Part shown: piece after piece, positions 1 through 8,021 of the stretch | Layout of the letters: each line of letters begins with the position of its first letter | How positions within the stretch are numbered: position 1 is the stretch's first letter | Source of the DNA: Ekhidna lutea | GTDB taxonomy: Bacteria > Bacteroidota > Bacteroidia > Cytophagales > Cyclobacteriaceae | Assembly: GCF_900188325.1 (NCBI RefSeq) | Contig: NZ_FZPD01000002.1 | Location: forward strand, 62,001-126,000 | Direction of reading: 5' to 3' | Length of the DNA: 64,000 bases | Program-made: the position numbers and the translations under genes | The notes under the pieces: generated by a model | Databases searched by the model: none | What the model saw: the letters and a program-made list of their open reading frames with translations, nothing else | What the model was told of the DNA's origin: nothing

Positions 1-1
1 G

Positions 2-208
2 TTTGTTGTTTCGGAAGGAAAGGCAGTTAAAACAGAAGTAAAAACGGGTATAAGTGACTTTGATCGAATCGAAATCATATCTGGAGTTGATGAAGGAACA
101 GATGTAGTTTCTGGTCCATTTTTGGCGGTTTCGAAGAGGCTAAAAGATGGAGACGATGTGGAAGAGAAAAAAGATGACAAATCTAAACGAGGAAAAGACT
201 CAGAATAA
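2..208 (+). CDS. RND efflux periplasmic adaptor (HlyD/MacA family), C-terminal fragment
   Basis: The reading frame is open from the left edge to a TAA stop, so only the last 68 residues are present. They contain the beta-barrel/membrane-proximal ending typical of periplasmic adaptors of RND or MacAB-type efflux systems: a strand pattern around EIISGVDEGTDVVSGPF followed by a highly charged Lys/Asp/Glu tail. Such adaptors link an inner-membrane pump or ABC permease to an outer-membrane channel in the periplasm. The rest of the gene and its pump partners lie left of the window. The family is inferred from this short tail only; another HlyD-like adaptor is possible. Confidence 0.65.
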   Translation, partial: FVVSEGKAVKTEVKTGISDFDRIEIISGVDEGTDVVSGPFLAVSKRLKDGDDVEEKKDDKSKRGKDSE

Positions 209-309
209 ACTGAACATTTCAGCTTTTCGAGTAAGGGATTTGATCTTTTGTGTTGCTAATAGCTAAGAACAGGCGTATATTAGATTTCTGTTCTATTAAC
301 ACGGAAAAT

Positions 310-840
310 ATGAAAAAAGTACTTTGTCTATTAGCAGCATCTATGATTCTCTTGTCCTGTGGTAAGGATGATGGACCTGTAATTACGCATGAAATGGGAA
401 GTTGGGATTTAGATAGTTTCATCTTGACAAACCTCCCGGCTGAATATTCAAACAATGAAGGTCGGATTTTTCTTGTCAACCAAATTTCTTTTGGCGGCCT
501 GGTTTTTGAATCTTATGAAATTACATTCAACTCTGATTTGACGTATGAGAGAAGTGTAGGAGTGCCAGGGCCTGATATCAAAGACAATGGAACGTGGGAG
601 TTAGATGGTGATGACTTGATCCTAATGTCTGAGGATGCTGATCAGGAGGAAGAGTATAGGGTAGAGCAAAATGAGGATGACCAGCTCTGGTGGAGTATAG
701 AATCTCAATTTTCGCTAGTAAAAGACGCAATAGCCGATACCATTACGCAAGAGTATATTGACACGCTAACAGATGAAGAGTTCTTTGATCTTTTCGATGC
801 AGTAAGTGTAGATCTTGTATACGCATTTGAAAGACAATAA
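310..840 (+). CDS. Small lipocalin-like lipoprotein
   Basis: A 176-residue protein. I chose the ATG at 310 because it gives a classical lipoprotein signal (MKK, hydrophobic stretch, lipobox LLSC with Cys at about residue 17). An upstream in-frame start at 250 would bury the signal inside the protein. The mature part starts with a low-complexity GKDD linker, then GSWDLDSF and a later NGTWELDGDDL, the two strand signatures of the Bacteroidota lipocalin-like lipoproteins. The tail is acidic. It ends ten bases before the SusC gene, so it is probably the first gene of that operon. The role is unknown; an accessory surface or periplasmic binding protein is a guess. Confidence 0.7.
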   Translation: MKKVLCLLAASMILLSCGKDDGPVITHEMGSWDLDSFILTNLPAEYSNNEGRIFLVNQISFGGLVFESYEITFNSDLTYERSVGVPGPDIKDNGTWELDGDDLILMSEDADQEEEYRVEQNEDDQLWWSIESQFSLVKDAIADTITQEYIDTLTDEEFFDLFDAVSVDLVYAFERQ

Positions 841-849
841 TAGATACTA

Positions 850-3800
850 GTGGTGCATACAAGGAGTATATCCTTTTTTTTAACACTGCTCATATCCACA
901 ATTACACTTTCTCAGAGGGTTATCAACGGGAAGGTTAATGACGCCAATGGAGAAGCCCTCATAGGAGTAACGGTTTTCAATGAAAATACAGAAAATGGAG
1001 CTGTCACTGATATAGATGGCAACTTTTCTATTGCTGCAAATCAATCCGATGTTTTAATTATTCGTATGCTGGGCATGAAAACTCAGCGAATAACTGTTGG
1101 ACAACAATCATCTATTGATGTTACTTTAGTTGAGGATATTCTTATTACAGATGAAGTTGTCATAACAGGCTTTCAAGAGGTCGACCGCAAGCTTTTCACT
1201 GGTGCTTCTGAAAGTTTAAAAATGGATGACATCCGTCCACAGGGAATGGTGGATGCCAGTAGAGTATTGGAAGGTCAGGTAGCTGGCGTCAATGTGGACA
1301 ATGTATCAGGTACTTTTGGCACCTCAGCCAGGATTCGAATAAGGGGAAATGCATCCATAAATGGAAATAACCAACCACTGTTCGTTGTTGATGGTGTAAT
1401 ACTGGAAGACCTTTCCAATATTGATACCGATGATTTGATTTCTGGTAATGCCAATACCCTGGTAAGCTCCTCCATCGCCAATCTAAATCCCAACGACATT
1501 GAAACGTTTCAGGTATTAAAAGATGCCTCGGCAACCGCTATCTATGGAGCACGTGCTGCCAATGGTGTGATCGTCATTACAACTAAAAAAGGAAAGAGCG
1601 GAAGATTACGCGTAAACTATAATGGAAACTACTCGGTAAAACTAAGACCAACTTATAATCAGTTTGACTTACTCAATTCGGCAGAAGAGCTATCTGTCTA
1701 TCGGGAATTGAGCAGGAAAGGAATTGTAGACATCAGCTCGTCGGTACGTGCCAGGAATTACGGAGCGCTTGGTAAGATGTACACGCTTATCGCCAACCAC
1801 GAATTAAACTGGGGGCCGGGAGGTGGACTTAATGAAACATTCCTCAACCAGTATGAAAATGCCAACACGGATTGGTTTGATGTCTTATTCAGAGATTTTG
1901 GATTGCAGCAACAGCATTCGCTGAGCTTCATGGCTGGAAGTGAAAAATCCAACAGTTATTATTCCATAAGCTATCTGCATGATCAGGGTCAAACACTTGC
2001 AGATCAGGTTAAGAGATTTACCGGAACCGCCAGAAATACCTACTTTATTTCAGACCAGTTCATATTTGGGTTGAAACTTGGAGCCAGCTACAGGGACCAA
2101 ACTGCACCCGGGACTAGAAACAGAGAATTAGACCCAATAACAGGTCAGTTTAACCGTGATTTTGACATTAACCCATACAGTTACAGCCTGAACACCGCAA
2201 GGTCAATTCGACCATTTGACGAAAATGGGAATCGCGAGTTCTTCAGAAGAAACTTTGCTCCGTTCAATATTCTACACGAGCTGGAAAACAATTTTATTGA
2301 TATACGAGTACTGGATGTATCCGCTCAAACGGATTTTGAATTTACTCCTCGAGATAATATTTCGCTGAAGGGCGTACTTCAGGTACGATATGCTAATACC
2401 GAAAGAGATCATACAATCACCGAAAACTCTAATCAGGCTGAAGCCTTTCGGGCAAATGGAACACAGTTTATCCAACAGTCGAATAACCTGCTGTTTAATG
2501 ATCCGGATAATCCGGGCCTGAACCCGGTCGTTGTGCTTCCGCAAGGAGGATTTAAATACTTTGATCGTAGCGACTTGCTTAACTTCTTTAGTCGAGTGAG
2601 TGGCACCTGGTCCAAAACATATAATGAAGTGCATGAAGTCAATGCCCTGGCTGGACAGGAGCTACGATTGACAAATAGGACAGAGTCATCAGCGACAGGT
2701 TTAGGAGTTGTGTATGAAAGTGGTGGAGTAGTGGTAACTGATCCAAACATCATTGAGTTTTTCAATCTTCAAAACATCGATTACTTCAGTCTTGATCAGG
2801 AAAAAGACCGATTTATAGGTTGGTTTTTGAATGGAGGTTATGCTTACAACTCTAAATATGTAGCCAATTTCACTTTCAGATATGACGGATCAAATCAGCT
2901 TGGAAAAAGTCAGGAAGCCCGCTTCTTACCAACATGGAATGTGAGTGGGGCCTGGAATATGTACAATGAATCGTTCATGGATCAGGTTCCGTTTATTTCT
3001 GATGTTCGCATTAGAGGTACTTATGGAATATCAGGAAACCTTCCACCACAAGCAAGCGCAAGGCTTAATCTGCAGTCTGACGTCACTATCCGTCCAACGG
3101 ACGTAGAACCATACTTGTTCATAGCTGCATTGACGAACGAAGACCTTACGTGGGAAAAGTTAAAAGAATTTAATGTAGGGGTTGATTTTGCTCTGTTTGA
3201 CCGAAAGATTGATGTGACTTTTGATCATTACATTCGAAATTCCTTTGACCTGATAGGAATAGTTCAAACCAGTGGTATTGGAGGTCAGGGGTTAAAAGTT
3301 GGCAACTTCGCAGATATGGAAATCATCGGTTATGAGTTTTCCATAAACACAACCAACTATGAGCGAAATAACTTTACCTGGAGGTCAAATATCAATATGG
3401 GCTATAGCAGGGATCGCATTACGAAACTAGACTTTGGTCCCAGGTATGTTGATGCGGTTGGCCAAAATGGAGCTGCCGTTTTAGGTAGACCAAGGAGGTC
3501 ATTATACTCAGCCAATTTCTCTGGATTAAATGATGAAGGGGTTCCTACATTTATTGATGGAAATGGTGAACAGGTACTACAGTTTGATTTGCAGAGCCGA
3601 GAAGGAATAGAAGACGCCCTGGTATTCGAAGGTTCAACTGAGCCTCGTGCTTCAGGTGGGTTTAGTAACATTGTTTCTTATAAAGGCTTCAGCCTCAATG
3701 TATTACTATCCTTCAAATGGGGGTATAAGATCAGACTGAATGATGCTTTTTTTGAAACATATACTGATTTTGATGCACTCCCTGGTCAGCTTGTTGACAG

Positions 3801-4161
3801 ATGGGCCGTTCCTGGTGATGAGGAACTCACAAACATTCCAACGATTGTTGATCGAAATGTAGCACAGGCAGACGGTAACATTGTTTTGGCTTATCGCTTA
3901 TATAATAAAAGCACAGAACGTGTTGCAAGTGGAGATTATATCCGTTTGAAAACGGTGAGATTAAGCTATCAGTTGCCTACTGTAATGATCAATAAAGTAG
4001 GATTTGACAATGCAAATATTTCGCTCGAAGCACAAAATCTGGCTTTGATCTATTCAGATAGAGAAAATCTTAGAGGACAGGATCCGGAGTTTTTTAGTAC
4101 TGGAGGTGTTTCATTGCCTCAACCAAAATTGATCACTTTTTCACTGAACGTTGGTTTTTAG
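850..4161 (+). CDS. SusC/RagA-type TonB-linked outer-membrane transporter
   Basis: About 1,100 residues, the usual SusC length. It begins at one of two consecutive GTG codons (850 or 853); no ATG lies nearby. In order: signal peptide (about 1-21, ending in SQ), a CarboxypepD_reg-like domain (about 23-98, with GKVNDANGEALIGVTV and TDIDGNF), a plug domain (about 100-240, containing the signature IRGNASINGNNQPLFVVDGV), and a large beta-barrel ending in Phe, as barrels recognised by BAM do. It is expected to take up an oligomeric substrate across the outer membrane using TonB energy, with the SusD protein as its lid. The SusD gene follows after one base. No ECF sigma/anti-sigma pair is adjacent in the window. 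Confidence 0.95.
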   Translation: MVHTRSISFFLTLLISTITLSQRVINGKVNDANGEALIGVTVFNENTENGAVTDIDGNFSIAANQSDVLIIRMLGMKTQRITVGQQSSIDVTLVEDILITDEVVITGFQEVDRKLFTGASESLKMDDIRPQGMVDASRVLEGQVAGVNVDNVSGTFGTSARIRIRGNASINGNNQPLFVVDGVILEDLSNIDTDDLISGNANTLVSSSIANLNPNDIETFQVLKDASATAIYGARAANGVIVITTKKGKSGRLRVNYNGNYSVKLRPTYNQFDLLNSAEELSVYRELSRKGIVDISSSVRARNYGALGKMYTLIANHELNWGPGGGLNETFLNQYENANTDWFDVLFRDFGLQQQHSLSFMAGSEKSNSYYSISYLHDQGQTLADQVKRFTGTARNTYFISDQFIFGLKLGASYRDQTAPGTRNRELDPITGQFNRDFDINPYSYSLNTARSIRPFDENGNREFFRRNFAPFNILHELENNFIDIRVLDVSAQTDFEFTPRDNISLKGVLQVRYANTERDHTITENSNQAEAFRANGTQFIQQSNNLLFNDPDNPGLNPVVVLPQGGFKYFDRSDLLNFFSRVSGTWSKTYNEVHEVNALAGQELRLTNRTESSATGLGVVYESGGVVVTDPNIIEFFNLQNIDYFSLDQEKDRFIGWFLNGGYAYNSKYVANFTFRYDGSNQLGKSQEARFLPTWNVSGAWNMYNESFMDQVPFISDVRIRGTYGISGNLPPQASARLNLQSDVTIRPTDVEPYLFIAALTNEDLTWEKLKEFNVGVDFALFDRKIDVTFDHYIRNSFDLIGIVQTSGIGGQGLKVGNFADMEIIGYEFSINTTNYERNNFTWRSNINMGYSRDRITKLDFGPRYVDAVGQNGAAVLGRPRRSLYSANFSGLNDEGVPTFIDGNGEQVLQFDLQSREGIEDALVFEGSTEPRASGGFSNIVSYKGFSLNVLLSFKWGYKIRLNDAFFETYTDFDALPGQLVDRWAVPGDEELTNIPTIVDRNVAQADGNIVLAYRLYNKSTERVASGDYIRLKTVRLSYQLPTVMINKVGFDNANISLEAQNLALIYSDRENLRGQDPEFFSTGGVSLPQPKLITFSLNVGF

Positions 4162-4162
4162 A

Positions 4163-5635
4163 ATGAAGGACCTCAAAACCATATTAAGATTTAAAAAGAT
4201 AGGGATTGTATTGCTGCTTCTCAGTTCATGCAATGCGTTTTTGGATGAAGATCCTGATAACCGGGTTACGTTGGACAACCTTGATAAAGCTGCCCAATTG
4301 CTTACTAATGCATACTCGATTGCGAGTCCAAACTTCACCGATTGGATGACCGACAATGTACAGTTCACTCAAGGAACGAACAAAAGACTCAGCCACCAGC
4401 AGATGTACAGCTGGCAGGATGTGACCACTGGGCCAACAGAGCAAGACACACCTAACTTCTACTGGTTTCAGACCTATTCAGCAATTTCACATGCAAACGA
4501 AGTATTGGCCATATTAGACGACCTTCCGGTAATGGAAGGCGAGGATCAAGCCAGGAAAGATGCCATAGAAGCAGAGGCACTACTCACTCGAGCCTATGGT
4601 CATTTTATGTTAGTAAACATGTTTGGGCAACATTTTGGTGAGTCCGGTGATGGCGTACCATACATTAAAGAGCCTGAAACAACATTCCTGGGTACCTATG
4701 AGCGAAAATCTGTTCGCAGGGTTTACGATGATATAGAAGATGACTTGTTGGATGGATTAGAGAAAGTGGATGATAGCTTTTATAGCAATTCTGGTAAGTA
4801 CCATTTCAACAGAAATGCTGCTTTAGCATTTGCTTCCAGGTTCTACCTCTTCAAAAGAGATTTTGTGCGATGCAAACAATATAGTGATGAGCTATTAGGC
4901 TCAAACCCCGGAGCTTTTGTAAGAGACTTGACTTCACAGCAATTCCAGCTGGCTAGTTCTTCTGTCACAGAATATCCCAGACAGTATACTTCACCAGAGC
5001 TGGCGGCAAACCTGCTGTTAATAAGAAAAATTTCACTGACTCAACGTCCGGACTTTGCTTATGGACCTGAATCTAATTTTTACAGTGCGCTTTTTGGCAC
5101 ATCTATTTTTGGCGGGTTAACGGATGAAAGGGAAAATCCGGCTTTTGTAAAAGGGTTGAACGCGGTTTTTCCTGCCAGGTATGAGAGTTTGTTTGAAAGA
5201 AGTAGCTTGAATTCATCAGTTGGATTTCCATACTACATCCATATGGCTTTTACGGGTGAAGAGGTGTTGCTTAATAGGGCAGAAGCAAATGCATTCTTAG
5301 GAAATCTGGATGAATCCATCGCTGACCTGCAGGTGCTTAGTGAAAAAAGGTTCAGTGGCGGCACACCAACCGTTACTCTTCAAGATTTACGAGACTTCTA
5401 TAATGATACGGATGATGTCAATAACGTACTCTCATACATCATTTTCTTGGAACGTAGAAAAGAGTTCATCATGCAGGGTTTGCGTTGGTTTGATATCAAA
5501 CGCTATTTTCTCCCGGTCGTTCATGACCTTGAAGATGGCTCCACTATTCTTTTAGAAGGTGATGATTTGAGAAAAGCACTTCAGATTCCAACATCTGCCA
5601 TTGAAGTGGGAGGTTTAGAACCAAATCCTAGATAG
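4163..5635 (+). CDS. SusD/RagB-family surface lipoprotein
   Basis: About 490 residues, starting at the ATG two bases after the SusC stop. It has a signal peptide with lipobox LLSSC near residue 23, followed by the acidic surface-export motif FLDEDPD seen in Bacteroidota surface lipoproteins. SusD features are visible: the TPR-like helix around EALLTRAYGHFMLVNMFG, a later LLNRAEANAFLGN, and the C-terminal RRKEFIMQGLRWFDIKRY block. SusD proteins bind substrate on the cell surface and cap the SusC barrel. Tight packing with SusC and with a predicted zinc protease downstream argues for a peptide or protein substrate rather than a glycan. Confidence 0.95.
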   Translation: MKDLKTILRFKKIGIVLLLLSSCNAFLDEDPDNRVTLDNLDKAAQLLTNAYSIASPNFTDWMTDNVQFTQGTNKRLSHQQMYSWQDVTTGPTEQDTPNFYWFQTYSAISHANEVLAILDDLPVMEGEDQARKDAIEAEALLTRAYGHFMLVNMFGQHFGESGDGVPYIKEPETTFLGTYERKSVRRVYDDIEDDLLDGLEKVDDSFYSNSGKYHFNRNAALAFASRFYLFKRDFVRCKQYSDELLGSNPGAFVRDLTSQQFQLASSSVTEYPRQYTSPELAANLLLIRKISLTQRPDFAYGPESNFYSALFGTSIFGGLTDERENPAFVKGLNAVFPARYESLFERSSLNSSVGFPYYIHMAFTGEEVLLNRAEANAFLGNLDESIADLQVLSEKRFSGGTPTVTLQDLRDFYNDTDDVNNVLSYIIFLERRKEFIMQGLRWFDIKRYFLPVVHDLEDGSTILLEGDDLRKALQIPTSAIEVGGLEPNPR

Positions 5636-5637
5636 TT

Positions 5638-6516
5638 ATGAGAAAAAGGACAACCTATCAGCATAGGAGCTTAAGTTTTATATTAATGATAGGCTTATTG
5701 ATAGGGTGCTACCCATCAGAGGAATTAAATGTGCCTGTCAAAGATCCGGAAATCGAACTTGAGTCAGATTTGGACATATATATAGAAGAGAATTTCACTC
5801 AAGAGTACGGCATGGCCATCAGGTACAAATTTGTAGACAATTATGTGCAACCTGATCAACGTGTTTCACCGCCAAGGCTTGAGGTGGTACGGCCCATGCT
5901 GGATTTTATTGAAGAATATTGGATCAATCCCTACAAAGAGGTAGAGAATGGAGAGCACTTCTTCAGGAATCACGTTCCGGCAGAGATTGTATTTCTGGGT
6001 GGCCTTATTTTCAATAACGACGGAACTGTCACGTTGGGAACTGCTGATGCGGGTGCTCAAATTACGTTTACCAATGTAAATGCTATTGATGTGGATGATG
6101 AAGACTGGCTGGCATTGCAGCTTCAAACAGTTTATCATGAGTTTGCCCACACCGTTCATCAGCGATACAAACTCCCAAATGCGTTTGAGACGATTGCTCC
6201 TGCTGGATATACAGGGCCGGGTTCGTGGTTTGTATTAACTGATGAAGAGGCACTACAACGCGGATTTGTCACGCCATATTCCACAAGTTCGCCCAATGAA
6301 GATTTTGCAGAGGTTGTTGCATTGTATCTATATGATCCGGATTTCCATGAAAATTTCATTGAACAGGAAAGTAATTGTGAAACGGATGACTGTGTAAGTA
6401 GAAATGAAGGAAAGATGAAGATTGCAGAAAAGTTATCAGCAATTTCTGATCATTATCAAAACGTAACTGGCGTTAGCCTTGAAGGTTTAAGGCAGGCTAT
6501 TCAAAGTAGGCTATGA
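5638..6516 (+). CDS. Substrate import-associated zinc metallohydrolase lipoprotein
   Basis: 292 residues with a lipoprotein signal (LLIGC, Cys near residue 24). The motif VYHEFAHTVHQRY supplies HExxH zinc ligands and the catalytic Glu. Downstream, SPNEDFAEVVALYL is a plausible source of a third ligand, as in gluzincins. It matches the family described as the SusC/SusD-associated LP_HExxH lipoprotein, which sits beside SusCD pairs. It would be surface- or periplasm-anchored and cleave substrate before or during import. It starts three bases after SusD and overlaps the next gene by four bases (ATGA), so translation is probably coupled. No true substrate can be read from the sequence. Confidence 0.88.
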   Translation: MRKRTTYQHRSLSFILMIGLLIGCYPSEELNVPVKDPEIELESDLDIYIEENFTQEYGMAIRYKFVDNYVQPDQRVSPPRLEVVRPMLDFIEEYWINPYKEVENGEHFFRNHVPAEIVFLGGLIFNNDGTVTLGTADAGAQITFTNVNAIDVDDEDWLALQLQTVYHEFAHTVHQRYKLPNAFETIAPAGYTGPGSWFVLTDEEALQRGFVTPYSTSSPNEDFAEVVALYLYDPDFHENFIEQESNCETDDCVSRNEGKMKIAEKLSAISDHYQNVTGVSLEGLRQAIQSRL

Positions 6517-7904
6517 AGTCATACAAACATATCGTCAGTCTAATTTTCCTTGTTATTACAATTGCTAGTTGTGTCAACGATGATAAAGCTAACCTGCCAT
6601 CTGTAGAAGATCGAATTGATGAAGCTGTTGGTGAGTTGAGGGAATCTTTACTCGCTCCTGCCGATGGGTGGAGGCTGGATTATCGCCCAACCAATCAGAC
6701 GGGGGCATTTCTGATTTTACTTAATTTCAACGATGATGGAACAGTAAGAGTCCAGTCAGATGTTTCCGCAAACAATGGTGAGTTCAGGGATCATGTTATT
6801 GCTTATCGAATTGATAGCTCACAGGGCTTAGAACTAATAATGGAGACCTATGGAGTTTTTCATTACCTGTTTGAACTGCAGCGTGCATCATTTGGTGGAG
6901 AGTTTGAGTTTGTGTTTGAAGGAGAAGAGGGGGAAAACTTGATTTTCAGTAGCAAAACAGATCCATCATCTGATGTGACAGAGCTACTATTTGTTCCAGC
7001 TTCTACTAGCGATGCTTCTCAAATTTCAACAGAAGCTACAAGTACGCTAAGTAAGGGACATTTTCAAACAGAGAACCTGGGTGGAATTGGAAATTTTGGA
7101 ACATTTAATTTTCACCTTCAGGATCAGGATTATTTACTCTCTGCAATATTTGATTTGGAAACAAGGAACATGAAAATTCTGGGAATAGCAGAAGGAGGTG
7201 ATATGTCAGCCGTGGTGGCTAATGACAACATAGTAGATATTGGTGCAGAATCGACCTTTAGTTTAAGAAGTGAAAAAGTTGTTCTCGACCAATCAATCAC
7301 AGCAACGCTAAATGGAAACTCAATTGAGATCAAAGAAATCCCTGTATCGAACGCCTCCATGTTTGTTGATAGTTTTTGTGACGGACAGCAGGATTCAGTG
7401 GTTAGGTTCAATGCCTCATCCGGTGATTTAGGCAATTTTGAAGCAAACGGATCACTCTTCCAGGTTGCCAATGGATTCAAACCGTCAGATGATGTCTATT
7501 CTATCAACCACGTCTTTTTATATGACGAAAATGACAACTCTATAGCAGATCAAATTGAAGCGGTATTTCCTGATGTAGTAGCTTTTCAATGGTATCACGG
7601 GATTGAAATTGCCGACACTTTATTTAATGGGATTGGTTTTGTGACGGTTGACGAATTCAACAATGCGGAGTTTTTTCTACGAGGATATGATTTCACACAA
7701 ACTGGAAATTTTCTTCAAATCACATTCAATGGAAACGACCTTATCACAGAGGATAATCCATCTCAGGAACAGCTCGACGGATTGTATCAATTAACTGATG
7801 AGATATATTCCGGAGGAGAGGTTTATATGCTCGAACTCCTGAACATTAACGGACTCTTTGAATTCTACAATCCCTGCAATAAATACAAGGGATTCCTCTT
7901 CTGA
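6513..7904 (+). CDS. DUF4302 domain lipoprotein of the SusCD operon
   Basis: 463 residues with a lipoprotein signal (IASC near residue 20). The N-terminal third contains LLAPADGWRLDYRPTNQTGAFLILLNFNDDGTV, the diagnostic opening of the DUF4302 family, followed by a beta-rich region without enzyme motifs. Members typically accompany SusCD and the HExxH lipoprotein, as here. The ATG overlaps the preceding stop, and no promoter lies between, so it is the last gene of the operon. It is likely a surface accessory protein, perhaps an extra substrate binder. I see no catalytic residues. Confidence 0.85.
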   Translation: MKSYKHIVSLIFLVITIASCVNDDKANLPSVEDRIDEAVGELRESLLAPADGWRLDYRPTNQTGAFLILLNFNDDGTVRVQSDVSANNGEFRDHVIAYRIDSSQGLELIMETYGVFHYLFELQRASFGGEFEFVFEGEEGENLIFSSKTDPSSDVTELLFVPASTSDASQISTEATSTLSKGHFQTENLGGIGNFGTFNFHLQDQDYLLSAIFDLETRNMKILGIAEGGDMSAVVANDNIVDIGAESTFSLRSEKVVLDQSITATLNGNSIEIKEIPVSNASMFVDSFCDGQQDSVVRFNASSGDLGNFEANGSLFQVANGFKPSDDVYSINHVFLYDENDNSIADQIEAVFPDVVAFQWYHGIEIADTLFNGIGFVTVDEFNNAEFFLRGYDFTQTGNFLQITFNGNDLITEDNPSQEQLDGLYQLTDEIYSGGEVYMLELLNINGLFEFYNPCNKYKGFLF

Positions 7905-7921
7905 TATTTCTCGAGAGGAGC

Positions 7922-7938
7922 AAAAGTTTACAACTTTT
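7922..7938. terminator. Weak hairpin after the SusCD operon
   Basis: A perfect 7-base inverted repeat (AAAAGTT / AACTTTT) with a 3-base loop, eighteen bases after the DUF4302 stop. It is AT-rich and has no clean T-run, so termination is only possible, not shown. Confidence 0.25.
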
Positions 7939-8021
7939 ATTCGTTTTCGGTGACCGATCATCACATCTGATTTTTCATTTTCATTTCATTGTTTCAAATT
8001 GTGAGACTAAATAATTTAAAA

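Noticed and set aside
2272-2765. Two overlapping reverse-strand frames inside susC
   Set aside because: Both lie within the barrel coding region and contain no recognisable protein sequence.
310-7904. Polysaccharide utilisation locus
   Set aside because: No carbohydrate-active enzyme, sulfatase or hybrid two-component regulator is present; the associated proteins are a protease-type lipoprotein and DUF4302.
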